DNA of 21,661 bases from SIG607 sp045646245 (GCA_045646245.1 JAZRKJ010000004.1:1-21661), one strand, 5' to 3'. Positions 1-8,705 are shown, counted from the stretch's first letter. Notes: generated by a model not told the origin, from the sequence alone. Program-made: numbers and translations.

Positions 1-2
1 GC

Positions 3-725
3 CTTTATCCCACAGATTTAGGCGCCGATATGTGCTGCTCTTCGGCTCACAAAACCCTTCCCTGCCTTACGGGTGGCGCTTATTTACATATAAGGGATAA
101 AAAACTTTGCAATAGTGCTAAATACGCTTTAAGTCTTTTTGGTTCAACCAGCCCTTCATATTTGATTTTACAGTCGCTGGACAAGGTTAACGAATATTTA
201 TCTGACGGCTATAAAGAACGGCTCTCGCGCTTTGTTTTAAAAGCAGAGCACCTGAAAAAGTTTTTGCGCGGCAACGGGTATACTCTTTATGAAGAAGAGC
301 CTTTAAAAATCACTATTTGCACAAAAGCCTACGGTTATACGGGGTTCGACTTTGCAGAAGAACTTCGCAAATGCAGTATTGAATGTGAATTTGCCGACCC
401 TGACTTTGTGGTGCTTATGTTAGGTATAGACTTTGACCTTGAATACTTAAAGGAAGCGTTGCTCGCAATTCCGCCCCTTTCTCCAATAACGGTTTTTCCG
501 CCAGTTTTCTTTAAACCCGAAAGGGTTATGAGCCTAAAGGAAGCGGTAATGAGCAAAAGCAAAACAGTTTCGGTTAATGACGCTGAAGGTAAAATTTTAG
601 CCACCCTTAACCTTTCCTGCCCCCCCGCCGTACCTATTGCAGTTTGCGGAGAAAAACTCACCGAAAACGTAATAGAATGTTTTAAATATTACGGTATAGA
701 AAAAATCGAAATTGTCTCGGAATAA
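3..725 (+). CDS. Orn/Lys/Arg decarboxylase (PLP-dependent), C-terminal part
   Basis: The reading frame is already open at base 3, so the gene begins outside the window; the ATG at base 30 is internal. The first residues, LYPTDLGAD followed by CCSSAHKTLPCLTGGAYLHI, match the segment around the catalytic lysine of fold-type I (Orn/Lys/Arg) decarboxylases. The Lys of SAHKTLP would form the Schiff base with PLP. The remaining roughly 240 residues fit the end of the large domain plus the small C-terminal domain of the short Gram-positive (SpeA/YaaO-like) subfamily. These cytosolic enzymes decarboxylate arginine, lysine or ornithine to polyamines or cadaverine. The substrate cannot be told from this part. 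The stop codon lies in the loop of the terminator hairpin that follows, so this is the last gene of its transcript. Confidence 0.9.
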   Translation, partial: LYPTDLGADMCCSSAHKTLPCLTGGAYLHIRDKKLCNSAKYALSLFGSTSPSYLILQSLDKVNEYLSDGYKERLSRFVLKAEHLKKFLRGNGYTLYEEEPLKITICTKAYGYTGFDFAEELRKCSIECEFADPDFVVLMLGIDFDLEYLKEALLAIPPLSPITVFPPVFFKPERVMSLKEAVMSKSKTVSVNDAEGKILATLNLSCPPAVPIAVCGEKLTENVIECFKYYGIEKIEIVSE

Positions 726-742
726 ACCGAGACGATTTTTTT
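710..742 (+). terminator. Rho-independent terminator of the decarboxylase gene
   Basis: An 11-bp stem (710-720 with 727-737, one G-U pair) with loop AATAAA is followed by a run of seven T. The TAA stop codon is in the loop. Confidence 0.9.
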
Positions 743-762
743 GTTAATTGAGCAAAAAGGTA

Positions 763-791
763 TTGCTTTTTAATATTCGCTATGCTATATT
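763..791 (+). promoter_or_regulatory. Sigma-A promoter with extended -10 for the PHP gene
   Basis: TTGCTT (763-768), a 17-nt spacer and TATATT (786-791) are preceded by TGC at 783-785, an extended -10. The ribosome site GAGGTGAT (799-806) precedes the ATG at 811. Confidence 0.7.
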
Positions 792-810
792 TTACTCGAG
801 GTGATTTTAA

Positions 811-1695
811 ATGAAATTTGCAAACCTTCATTTACATACTATTTATTCCGACGGCGCCCAAACTCCCGACCAAATTTTTGCAAAAGCAAAGGAACAGGGC
901 TTTGGCGCTTTGGCTATAACTGACCACAACACCATAACGGGCTGGCGTGCCTTCAGCGAAGCGGCAGAAAAATACGGTATGGACTGTATTTTAGGTATGG
1001 AAGCCAACGGTATGCACGGTACAGCCAATCTTCACTTTGTGTGCTTCGATTTTGACGAAAACGACAACAAGGTTAAGGAGTATCTTAAATATCACCACGA
1101 AATTATGTACGTAAACGCAAAAGCGAAGTTTGATTCTTTGGTTAAACAAAATTATATTAAAGGCATAACCTGGCAGGACGTGCTTGACGACTGTAAGGAG
1201 CCTATGTGGATGTGCAACGAGCAGATTTTTGCTTCTTTAGTTAATCGCACCGAAATGACTCAGGCAGATTACAGAAAGTATTTTCTGGCTTTCCGCGCCG
1301 CACCCGTAGAGCAAAGCGCAAAAATAGTATATAGCGAAGCCGAGGATATTATTAAAATAATAAGAAATGCAGGCGGAGTTATCGGTCTTGCGCACCCTCA
1401 CTGTATCACAAAATATTTACCCGAGCTTTACGAAATGGGTATGAATGCAGTAGAGTACGACCACCCCGATATTGACGAAAAGGATATTGCGGAAATTTTA
1501 GAATTTGCAAAAGATAAAAAGATTTATATGGCGGGCGGCACCGACCATACGGGTATGCTTTCTAACTTCCCGTTAGAACGCGAAACCGACCCTGAAGACC
1601 GCGACCCCTGTTTCCTCGTTCCCCTTTCCACAGACGTAAGAAACGGTGTAACAAAAGAAGAATATCTTGCTCTTAAAAACAGAATTTACGGATAA
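811..1695 (+). CDS. PHP-domain metal-dependent phosphoesterase
   Basis: This 294-residue cytosolic protein has the N-terminal PHP signature HLHTxYSDG (residues 7-15), then AITDHNT, GLAHPH near the middle and a late GGTDHTG. These His/Asp residues are the ones that bind the metal cluster in PHP phosphoesterases (YciV/RNase AM and histidinol-phosphatase types). The family hydrolyses phosphoesters, in some members nucleoside 3',5'-bisphosphates or short oligoribonucleotides; the substrate here is unknown. The ATG has a good ribosome site 8 bases upstream and its own promoter, and a two-way terminator follows, so it is monocistronic. A second, different PHP protein lies 800 bp away on the other strand. 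Confidence 0.88.
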   Translation: MKFANLHLHTIYSDGAQTPDQIFAKAKEQGFGALAITDHNTITGWRAFSEAAEKYGMDCILGMEANGMHGTANLHFVCFDFDENDNKVKEYLKYHHEIMYVNAKAKFDSLVKQNYIKGITWQDVLDDCKEPMWMCNEQIFASLVNRTEMTQADYRKYFLAFRAAPVEQSAKIVYSEAEDIIKIIRNAGGVIGLAHPHCITKYLPELYEMGMNAVEYDHPDIDEKDIAEILEFAKDKKIYMAGGTDHTGMLSNFPLERETDPEDRDPCFLVPLSTDVRNGVTKEEYLALKNRIYG

Positions 1696-1701
1696 TGCAG
1701 T

Positions 1702-1731
1702 AAAACGGTGAACAACTTCGTTCACCGTTTT
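1702..1731. terminator. Bidirectional terminator between convergent PHP and MBL genes
   Basis: A 12-bp perfect stem (1702-1713 with 1720-1731) has loop AACTTC. It has A on the left and T on the right, so it can stop transcription from both sides. Confidence 0.88.
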
Positions 1732-1734
1732 GTT

Positions 1735-2475
1735 TTATATTTCCGCTTCCATACCGTCAAAGGTGGTTATAATGTTATCTTCGCCTAAAAGCTGGCAAAG
1801 TTTATGGTGTGGGTGTTGTGAATTTTTTGAAAAATGGGTGGCGAAAGCCTTAGTGCTATCATCCGCAACCTTTACTGTATAAAACGCCTTTTTAAGGTTT
1901 TTAACCATTGAGATATTATTATGCTCAAACACTCTGTAGTCGCCGTCTTTATCCCAAATTGTACAGTCGAAAACTACGGCGTTAAATTTATGTTTTCTTA
2001 TTTCGTGCCAGGTTTTATTTATAAGCCACCCGCCGTCGCAACCCCAAAACAGTTTTTTATCACCGTCATCAACAACGTAGTGTATCGGTTTTTCTTCTTT
2101 ATCCTCTACACTATGATTAGCGGCTAACGGAGTTATGGTATAACCGTCGATTTCGTATTCCCCGCCTATTTTAAACGGGATTACGTTTATACCCGTTTCA
2201 TTGCTTATTTTTTTAGCAGAATAACTTTCAGCGTACACCCGAGCATTATTTTCCTTTAAAAACTCAATTAAAAGTTCTGCGTTAAAATGGTCTCGGTGAG
2301 TATGGGTTATAATTATATTTTTAACCCCTTGCAACTCCGTTTTATAAGAAACGGTAGCGGGAGAAAAATCAATTAGCAAATTACCGTTAATTATTGCGCC
2401 GGTATTTTTGCGTTTATCGCTTCCTTCATAGTTGTACCAATCGTCGGCGCCTGTGCCTAAAAACAAAATTTTCAT
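1735..2475 (-). CDS. MBL-fold metallo-hydrolase (PhnP-like)
   Basis: This 246-residue protein starts MKILFLGTGA and carries the metal-binding motif HTHRDH at residues 58-63, then AANHSV, FWGCDGG and a late ATHFSKN, in the order seen in metallo-beta-lactamase fold hydrolases. The closest recognisable subgroup is the PhnP/RNase Z-like cyclic phosphodiesterases. It overlaps the end of the upstream PHP gene by 4 bases (ATGA), so the two are translationally coupled and probably work in one pathway. Known PhnP proteins open cyclic phosphate diesters; that this one does so is an inference from the general motif layout. No signal peptide is seen, so it should be cytosolic. Confidence 0.85.
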   Translation of the reverse strand: MKILFLGTGADDWYNYEGSDKRKNTGAIINGNLLIDFSPATVSYKTELQGVKNIIITHTHRDHFNAELLIEFLKENNARVYAESYSAKKISNETGINVIPFKIGGEYEIDGYTITPLAANHSVEDKEEKPIHYVVDDGDKKLFWGCDGGWLINKTWHEIRKHKFNAVVFDCTIWDKDGDYRVFEHNNISMVKNLKKAFYTVKVADDSTKAFATHFSKNSQHPHHKLCQLLGEDNIITTFDGMEAEI

Positions 2476-3479
2476 AATACATCATACCCCTGTGTATAAG
2501 CGTAATTTCCATAAATATCTCTGACGCTGATTCTAAAATAACCGTCGGTATCTTTTATGTCAAATTCAGCGCAAGTCACCGTTTCGCCTTTTGGAGCGTT
2601 AACGGCTATACTGCGCCGACCGGCAGTTGTGAAAGCAATTTGTTTTGCAGGAGAGGTTTCTATTATAACCCTTTTGCCGTTTCTTACAAGATTTTTAATT
2701 TCAGGGCCGGTAGATGCGTAAAAGTCTCCGTTTTGAAGGGCATCCATAATCACTTTATAATCAAGCTTTTCAGCGTTTACCATTATCCAACCGCCGAAAG
2801 CGTCACAGTCAGGCGAATCCAACGGTTCTCTTATATGACAGTCGTCACACATTGTACAATATACCCTTTTCCCTGCTCTGAGCATATCGTCAAACACGTT
2901 AATACTGTAGGAATTTATACCATAAATATTGCAAGAATGATTGTAAACCTCTACCGCGAATAATCCGTCGTAATTAAGATAATCAGCAGCATTTTCACCC
3001 GACCATACGGGGTGATTATAGGAAACTATAAAACCCGCTTGGTTAGCCTTTTTTATTATATCGTTAATTCCGTCGGCAGAATATACCCGTTTATATTCTC
3101 CGCTGAATTTAATTTTATCCTCAATACGCGGGTTTTTAAAATGGTCGTAAACAGAAGAATAGCACGGTGTAACGTCGTTATCCTGCTTTAATGCGTAAAA
3201 ATTAAGATGAGTAACCTTCATTGTTTGGTTAACGAGGGTAGAATCTTTAGCAATTTCCTTTATTGCCACTTCGCAAGAAGTAATTGTAAGGAAATCATTA
3301 TCATCAAGGTAAGAATTATTAAGCAGGTGTTCGTGATCGGTAAAAGCAATTATACTGTACCCGCGTTTTTTGAATTCTTCTTTTATTTCTTCTTTTGAAA
3401 GCCTTCCGTCGGAGTCGTTAGAGTGACAGTGAAGGTTTGCTTTATAAAAATTCTTTTTACCATCTAATAAAACTTGCAT
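2472..3479 (-). CDS. PHP-domain hydrolase coupled to the MBL gene
   Basis: The protein has 335 residues from the chosen start. PHP motifs are LHCHSNDSDG (HxH at residues 17 and 19), AFTDHEH, SYNHPVW, EVYNHS and CDDCH, which together supply the usual metal ligands. The frame is open further upstream (to 3536), but the ATG at 3479 has AGGTGA 5 bases away and lies about 25 bases downstream of the -10. The longer version would start at the promoter and is rejected. The last ~70 residues after the PHP core form a beta-rich tail of unknown role, with sequence such as RRSIAVNAPKGE. It is the first gene of a two-gene leftward operon with the MBL hydrolase. Confidence 0.87.
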   Translation of the reverse strand: MQVLLDGKKNFYKANLHCHSNDSDGRLSKEEIKEEFKKRGYSIIAFTDHEHLLNNSYLDDNDFLTITSCEVAIKEIAKDSTLVNQTMKVTHLNFYALKQDNDVTPCYSSVYDHFKNPRIEDKIKFSGEYKRVYSADGINDIIKKANQAGFIVSYNHPVWSGENAADYLNYDGLFAVEVYNHSCNIYGINSYSINVFDDMLRAGKRVYCTMCDDCHIREPLDSPDCDAFGGWIMVNAEKLDYKVIMDALQNGDFYASTGPEIKNLVRNGKRVIIETSPAKQIAFTTAGRRSIAVNAPKGETVTCAEFDIKDTDGYFRISVRDIYGNYAYTQGYDVL

Positions 3480-3504
3480 TATTTCACCTACAATCATTAA
3501 ATAG

Positions 3505-3533
3505 ATAATATCACATTTTACCCTTATACGCAA
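3505..3533 (-). promoter_or_regulatory. Extended -10 promoter for the PHP-MBL operon
   Basis: On the minus strand: TTGCGT (3533-3528), 17 nt, TATTAT (3510-3505), with TGA directly before the -10. This is the same layout as the promoters at 763-791 and 15,646-15,674. Confidence 0.75.
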
Positions 3534-3535
3534 CA

Positions 3536-3560
3536 AAAAAGACGGTCAAGCCGTCTTTTT
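3536..3560 (-). terminator. Terminator of the ABC exporter operon
   Basis: A hairpin AAAAAGACGG/CCGTCTTTTT (3536-3545 with 3551-3560) is followed on the minus strand by a T run. The permease stop codon lies in its loop. Confidence 0.88.
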
Positions 3561-4439
3561 GCAACTATTCATTAAAATATAAGCAAGTAAAAGAAGCACT
3601 ACCCATACTCCGACTATCAAATACATTGCCTTAACGTCTACCTGTTCTTCAAAGAAGTAAAGGTTGTAATCAACAGCGCCCTTCATTCCGTCAATAATCT
3701 GAGCGGGCAAGCTTTCTTCCATCTTTTCAAAAACACTTTTTAAAGAATGGTTTCTAAGCAAAGAGGTTGCATAGGTGCAAGGCACGAAAGAAAGCACTTT
3801 TTGAAGCCCTTCGCCGAAAGAAGAAATAGGCATATACGCGCCGCATATAAAACCGTAGCAGGAGCTTACAATAGAACCAACCGCAGAAATCTGACCTTGG
3901 CTTTTAAGGAAATGATTTACTACCGAAGAAAAAGCCGTACCGAAAAGACTTAAAAAGAAAACGTCCAAAATAAGATACAGTACGTCGCGCGTTGTCAGGT
4001 ACCATCCTGCAAATCTGACGTAAATAAGACAGGCAACAAGCGCAACAAAGCATATTATCAAAGTAGAAATAAGGGTTGCAACAAAGTAAGAAACCGACAA
4101 AACAGCAAGCTTTACGGGGGATACCGTCAAGTCGGCTCTTGCGCCGCTGACTTTATCCTGAACCGACAAAAGGTTAGAACAAAACGCAACGGTTATACAG
4201 GAAACTGCAAGAAGCGAGGACATAAGTTGTCCCGCAACGCAACCCGACAAAAGTTTTTGGTCAATAGTAAGCCCTGCCGCTTCCACCACCGTTTTAAAGC
4301 TGTCTTCGTAAACGTTGCCCAGAAAGGTCGCGTACAAAACCAGTAAAATAAGCGGAGTGATAAGGGCGGTAAAAAACATACCTTTATCCTTAAAGAAAAG
4401 AACGGTATTTCTTTTTATAAGCGCTTTAACCGTTGTCAT
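3546..4439 (-). CDS. ABC-2 type transporter permease
   Basis: This 297-residue integral membrane protein has about six hydrophobic segments, near residues 21-41, 67-91, 111-141, 151-173, 184-204 and 272-290. The loop after segment 2 with SVQDKVSGARADLTVSPV and the later GAYMPISSF are typical of ABC-2 (DrrB-like) permeases that export drugs, lipids or polysaccharides. It overlaps the ATPase gene by 4 bases (ATGA), with GGAGGTG just before the start, so the two subunits are coupled. A soluble-looking insertion (about 230-268) precedes the last helix. The substrate is not predictable. Confidence 0.88.
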   Translation of the reverse strand: MTTVKALIKRNTVLFFKDKGMFFTALITPLILLVLYATFLGNVYEDSFKTVVEAAGLTIDQKLLSGCVAGQLMSSLLAVSCITVAFCSNLLSVQDKVSGARADLTVSPVKLAVLSVSYFVATLISTLIICFVALVACLIYVRFAGWYLTTRDVLYLILDVFFLSLFGTAFSSVVNHFLKSQGQISAVGSIVSSCYGFICGAYMPISSFGEGLQKVLSFVPCTYATSLLRNHSLKSVFEKMEESLPAQIIDGMKGAVDYNLYFFEEQVDVKAMYLIVGVWVVLLLLAYILMNSCKKTA

Positions 4440-5338
4440 TTGTTTTCACCTCCCAATTTTTTACCCGTAACCGAAAGGAACACGTCATCCATTCTTCCCT
4501 TTATTATTTCATAATCGCTGAATACTTCGGGGTATTTTATAATAAGCTCGGTTGCCTCTGCGGTATCCTTTACGCAGATTTTATAGGCTTCTCCAACCTT
4601 TTCGTAAGGTTTAGACAAACCTTTAACCTTTTCTTCATCTGTGTTGTAAAGAGAAATAAAGTCACCCGTATATTTATTTTTTAGTTCTAAGGGTGTTCCC
4701 TCTGCAATAATTTTACCGCCGTCAATAATCACAACGTTGTCGGCGTCGGCGGCTTCTTCCATATAATGGGTGGTAAGAAGTACCGTCATATCGGTTTCTT
4801 TACGAAGCTTTTCTATAACCGCCCACAGCATTGTACGGGTTTGCGGGTCAAGACCTGTTGTGGGTTCGTCAAGTATAAGCAGTTTTGGGGAATGTATAAG
4901 AGCCCTTGCAATATCTATTCTTCTTCTCTGACCTCCCGAAAGTTTACCGACGCTTCGGTTTAAAATATCGCCGAAATCAAGAAGGTCGATAAGCTCCCCC
5001 AGTCGCTTTTTAAAAGAAGCGCCGCCAATACCGTAAAGCGCGGCTCTGCTTTCTAAATTTGCCTTAACGCTAAGAGCTTTATCAAGCACGCTGTTTTGAA
5101 AAACAACGCCAATGTCTCTTTTAATACAATCGCTGTTTGAATCAATGTCAAATCCGTTAACAAATACTTTGCCGCTATCCTTTTTATGTGCGGCGCATAT
5201 AACACCTATAGTGGTACTTTTGCCCGCGCCGTTTATGCCGAGAAAGGCAAATAGTTCGCCCTTCTTTACGGTAAAACTTATATCGTCTACAGCTTTTACT
5301 TTACCGTAGGATTTACTTAAATTTTCTATTTTAATCAT
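4436..5338 (-). CDS. ABC transporter ATP-binding protein (DrrA-like)
   Basis: This 300-residue nucleotide-binding subunit has Walker A GINGAGKST (34-42), Q-loop Gln81, signature LSGGQ (133-137), Walker B LLILDEP (153-159) and switch His191 in TTHYMEEA. The C-terminal ~90 residues, ending with the DDVFLSVTGK element, are the extension common to DrrA-type exporters. It sits on the cytoplasmic face and powers the permease encoded directly downstream. A ribosome site GAGGGGAT precedes the ATG, and a promoter lies about 30 bases upstream, giving a short leader with no visible regulatory RNA. Confidence 0.94.
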   Translation of the reverse strand: MIKIENLSKSYGKVKAVDDISFTVKKGELFAFLGINGAGKSTTIGVICAAHKKDSGKVFVNGFDIDSNSDCIKRDIGVVFQNSVLDKALSVKANLESRAALYGIGGASFKKRLGELIDLLDFGDILNRSVGKLSGGQRRRIDIARALIHSPKLLILDEPTTGLDPQTRTMLWAVIEKLRKETDMTVLLTTHYMEEAADADNVVIIDGGKIIAEGTPLELKNKYTGDFISLYNTDEEKVKGLSKPYEKVGEAYKICVKDTAEATELIIKYPEVFSDYEIIKGRMDDVFLSVTGKKLGGENK

Positions 5339-5367
5339 AAAAAAATCCCCTCAGATATGATACAAAA

Positions 5368-5397
5368 AGGATATCACATCTGTGGGGATAAAGTCAA
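5368..5397 (-). promoter_or_regulatory. Promoter for the ABC exporter operon
   Basis: Minus strand: TTGACT (5397-5392), 18-nt spacer and TATCCT (5373-5368), with TGA before the -10. The spacing is one base longer than at the other promoters. Confidence 0.6.
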
Positions 5398-5507
5398 GAT
5401 GAACCGCATAATCGGTAGTATTTCCGAAGTAAAAGGCTATTTATAAGTTAATGCTCATATTTTACCGAATAATATGTTAAACCCCGCAGTTTAAGAATAA
5501 ACAAAAG

Positions 5508-5546
5508 TAAAACGGTTGTCTCGTTAATTACGGGGCAACCGTTTTA
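5508..5546 (-). terminator. Terminator of the rnj-rplI-dnaB-tilS-ftsH operon
   Basis: A long stem (5508-5523 with 5531-5546, a few G-U pairs) with loop TTAATTA lies just after the ftsH stop codon, with T-rich sequence beyond it on the minus strand. The rest of the gap to the ABC operon (5399-5507) shows nothing recognisable. Confidence 0.85.
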
Positions 5547-5547
5547 A

Positions 5548-7386
5548 TTATTCGTCAATTGCTTCTTGCTTTTCTTCCATTATGGAAATAAAGCGTTCGC
5601 CGTCAATCTTCTCTTCGTTAAAGAGAACCTTGGCAACGTCGTGAAGTTTAGGCATATTCTCTTTAAGAATATCAAGAGCTTTGTTGTATTGAGTCATAAC
5701 GATAGCTTCGATTTCTTCGTCTATCATTGCGGCAATTTTATCGGAATAGTTGGGAGTAGAAGAAAAATCGCGTCCTAAGAATACAGAATCGTTATCGGTA
5801 CCGTAGGTAACAAGACCCAACTTATCGCTCATACCAAACTTGGTAACCATTTTTCTTGCAAGCTCGGTTGCGCGCTGAATATCGTTGGAAGCGCCGGTAC
5901 AAATATCGTCTTGAGTAAGTTGTTCTGCGGCGCGTCCGCCAAGGAGAGAACAAATATCTTCAAGCATAGAATTTTTCGAAACGTGTCCCTTTTCTTCGGT
6001 AGGCACGTACATTGTATACCCTGCCGCCATACCTCTGGGAATAATGGATATTTGATGAACAGGGTCCTGAGTGGGCAAGAAGTAAGAAACAATAGCGTGG
6101 CCCGCTTCGTGATAAGAAGTAATCATCTTATCCTTTTCCTTAATTACGCGGGATTTCTTTTCAGTACCCATAACAACCTTAATTGTTGCTTCTTCAATTT
6201 GTGGTTGGGTAATGGCTTTAAGACCTTTACGCACCGCAAGAAGAGCTGCTTCGTTAAGAAGATTTTCAAGGTCTGCGCCCGTAAAGCCTGCGGTAGAAGC
6301 CGCAATGGTTTTAAGGTTAACGTCGGGACCCAAGGGCTTGCCGCGGGAATGAACCTTAAGAATTTCTTCTCTACCCTTTATATCGGGGTAGTTTACGGTT
6401 ATCTGACGGTCAAAACGACCGGGACGAAGAAGCGCCTTATCAAGAATATCAGGGCGGTTGGTTGCCGCCATAACAATTACGCCTTCATTTGCGCCAAAGC
6501 CGTCCATTTCAACAAGCAACTGGTTAAGGGTTTGTTCCCTTTCGTCGTGACCGCCGCCGAGACCTGCGCCTCTTTGACGACCTACTGCGTCGATTTCGTC
6601 GATAAATACAATAGCGGGAGCGCTTTTCTTTGCCTCTTCAAAAAGGTCACGCACACGGGAAGCGCCTACACCAACGAACATTTCAACGAAGTCGGAACCC
6701 GAAATACTAAAGAAAGGTACGCCCGCTTCGCCTGCAACCGCGCGTGCAAGAAGAGTTTTACCCGTACCAGGAGGGCCAACGAGAAGCACGCCCTTGGGGA
6801 TTCTTGCGCCCAGTTCGTCAAACTTTTTGGGGTCTTTAAGGAAGTCAACGATTTCCACCATCTCTTCCTTTTCTTCATCAGCGCCCGCAACGTCGGCAAA
6901 GGTGGTTTTACGGTTGGTTTCGCGTTTTGGCTTGGCTTTACCGAATTGTAAAGATTTATCTGCCCCCATAGTAGCGCTCATACGTTTCATAAATATGAAA
7001 CCAACAACTACCATTACTATAATAAGAAGCACGGTGGGAAGGTATTCAATCATCCACGCCATACCGCTTCCGTTTTCGTAATCCATTTTTATTTGAGCAT
7101 CGGGATGTTGCTCATTATATTCAATAATGTTAACGTCGTTATAGAAAATACCGGGGTCCGGTACGGTATAGTTATGCTCCTTACCGTCCTTGGTTACGTA
7201 TTCAAGGTCACCGTTATAAAGATTAAGCTTATAGGACTCAACCTCGCCGTTTTTAAATTGGCTTATAACGTCGTAATAAGTTGTTTTGCTTGCGGTACTG
7301 CTGAAGCGAGATACCGAAACAATAGCAAGAATTAAAATAATCGGGATACCGATATAAAGCAGTAAGTTCTTTACTGTTTTATTCAT
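5548..7386 (-). CDS. ftsH: ATP-dependent zinc metalloprotease FtsH
   Basis: This 612-residue membrane-anchored AAA+ protease degrades misassembled membrane proteins and some regulators. It has an N-terminal helix (about 7-25), an extracytoplasmic domain (about 30-108) and a second helix (about 111-134). The AAA module follows: Walker A GPPGTGKT (204-211), Walker B IVFIDEID (259-266), and the second region of homology with ATNRP and RPGRFDRQ. The protease domain has the zinc motif HEAGH (426-430). The length is normal for the family. The start has the ribosome site AAAGGATG. It is the last gene of the operon, 32 bp after tilS. In Bacillus, hpt lies between these two genes; here it is missing. 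Confidence 0.97.
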   Translation of the reverse strand: MNKTVKNLLLYIGIPIILILAIVSVSRFSSTASKTTYYDVISQFKNGEVESYKLNLYNGDLEYVTKDGKEHNYTVPDPGIFYNDVNIIEYNEQHPDAQIKMDYENGSGMAWMIEYLPTVLLIIVMVVVGFIFMKRMSATMGADKSLQFGKAKPKRETNRKTTFADVAGADEEKEEMVEIVDFLKDPKKFDELGARIPKGVLLVGPPGTGKTLLARAVAGEAGVPFFSISGSDFVEMFVGVGASRVRDLFEEAKKSAPAIVFIDEIDAVGRQRGAGLGGGHDEREQTLNQLLVEMDGFGANEGVIVMAATNRPDILDKALLRPGRFDRQITVNYPDIKGREEILKVHSRGKPLGPDVNLKTIAASTAGFTGADLENLLNEAALLAVRKGLKAITQPQIEEATIKVVMGTEKKSRVIKEKDKMITSYHEAGHAIVSYFLPTQDPVHQISIIPRGMAAGYTMYVPTEEKGHVSKNSMLEDICSLLGGRAAEQLTQDDICTGASNDIQRATELARKMVTKFGMSDKLGLVTYGTDNDSVFLGRDFSSTPNYSDKIAAMIDEEIEAIVMTQYNKALDILKENMPKLHDVAKVLFNEEKIDGERFISIMEEKQEAIDE

Positions 7387-7418
7387 TTTCCCACATCCTT
7401 TCTGTTACCTCTTAAAAG

Positions 7419-8705
7419 TTATTCCGTTTTACAAATTACCTTTATTACCCTTTTTGTGGATTCGTCGGGGCAGACACGTTTGTCAACACCGCCGCCGTAA
7501 ACCCAAACGACACCGTTATTATCTGCAATAACGGGTAGAATATCGCGAAGAGAAGGGTCAATTTCTTCTTCGTTCATCCATTTACGCAAAGGCTTCGACA
7601 CATTGCGGTGAGAAAAGGTAATAACATCACCGGGGAGACGTGTTCTTATTTCAAGCGTCCCCACTATTTTATCACAGTCAATTGCGTTTTTTAATAACAA
7701 ATTATGAATTTTTCCGTTTTCTTTTATTACCGAAGCATCACATTCCGTAAGTTCGGTACGAAAAACGGGTAAATTACCCTTTTTTTCAATTTCCAAAAAG
7801 CCGCCGCATGCTCTAAGTATTCTTCCGCCCGTAACTTCAAACCTGCCGCTTCCGTTTTTAGCAAGCTTTAAAGCGCCGTTTACGAAGTAATTACCGTTTG
7901 AATCAATCTTTTCAAGATACTTTGCAATAACTCGCGAAGCAACGGCATTATGAAGTCGGTCAAAATTTTCAATATTAAGCCGAACTTCAATATAGCGCTT
8001 TTCAAATTCTTCTTCCGCCATACCTTCAAGTAAATCATTATCGTCTGCCAAAAGTTCAAGGGTTGTTGCAAAGGAACTAAGCAACGACGGATTAAGGCTT
8101 TTGAGCACCGGCACTACCGCGTGTCTGATACGGTTTCGTGTAAAATCGTCGGACAAATTAGTTGAATCGGTAACATAGGGCACCTTATATTCGTTGCAAA
8201 ACGCTTCAACTTCTTCTCTTGTGCAAGAAAGCAACGGTCTGATAAATTTATCTCTTCTTTCGGGAATTCCGCAAAGTCCGTTAAGCCCCGTTGCGCGGGT
8301 AAGCCTGAACAGAACCGTTTCAAGATTATCGTCCGCGTTATGCGCAGTGGCAATAACGTCACACTCGACTTTATCAAAAGCATTATAACGGGCTTCTCTT
8401 GCGGCAAGTTCTACGCTTTGTTTGTCACGCCGCGCATTTTCTTCAACGTCAATGCGAAAAACGGTTAAAGGAACGCCCAACGCCTTACATTGTTTTCTTA
8501 CAAAGTTTTCGTCCCTGTCGGACTCTTCGCCGCGCAAAAGATGATTTACGTGTATAGCGCTTATTTTAATTGAAAGTTCATCCTTTAAAAGATATAATCC
8601 TCTGAACAACGCCATTGAATCGGCACCGCCCGAAAGAGCAACAGCTATATGCTTTTCGTTTTCCCTGAACCTGAAAGCGCGTAACGCAGATAAAATTTCA
8701 CTCAT
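7419..8705 (-). CDS. tilS: tRNA(Ile)-lysidine synthase TilS
   Basis: This 428-residue cytosolic enzyme attaches lysine to C34 of the tRNA-Ile that carries the CAU anticodon, changing its reading from AUG to AUA. The PP-loop ATP-binding motif SGGADS is at residues 25-30. HVNHLLRGEESDRDE and ATAHNADDNLET are typical TilS segments. The C-terminal domain ends with DILPVIADNNGVVWVYGGG, as in the TilS C-terminal domain. Its start overlaps the dnaB stop by 4 bases (ATGA), so it is translationally coupled to dnaB. The gene is essential in most bacteria, which fits its place in a housekeeping operon. Confidence 0.95.
   Translation of the reverse strand: MSEILSALRAFRFRENEKHIAVALSGGADSMALFRGLYLLKDELSIKISAIHVNHLLRGEESDRDENFVRKQCKALGVPLTVFRIDVEENARRDKQSVELAAREARYNAFDKVECDVIATAHNADDNLETVLFRLTRATGLNGLCGIPERRDKFIRPLLSCTREEVEAFCNEYKVPYVTDSTNLSDDFTRNRIRHAVVPVLKSLNPSLLSSFATTLELLADDNDLLEGMAEEEFEKRYIEVRLNIENFDRLHNAVASRVIAKYLEKIDSNGNYFVNGALKLAKNGSGRFEVTGGRILRACGGFLEIEKKGNLPVFRTELTECDASVIKENGKIHNLLLKNAIDCDKIVGTLEIRTRLPGDVITFSHRNVSKPLRKWMNEEEIDPSLRDILPVIADNNGVVWVYGGGVDKRVCPDESTKRVIKVICKTE

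Noticed and set aside
5399..5507. Riboswitch or small RNA between the ABC operon and ftsH
   Set aside because: Apart from the ftsH terminator and the ABC promoter, no stable paired structure or conserved motif is visible.
5911..6951. 346-codon open frame on the plus strand inside ftsH
   Set aside because: It is antisense to the fully conserved FtsH sequence, with no ribosome site and a composition typical of a shadow frame.
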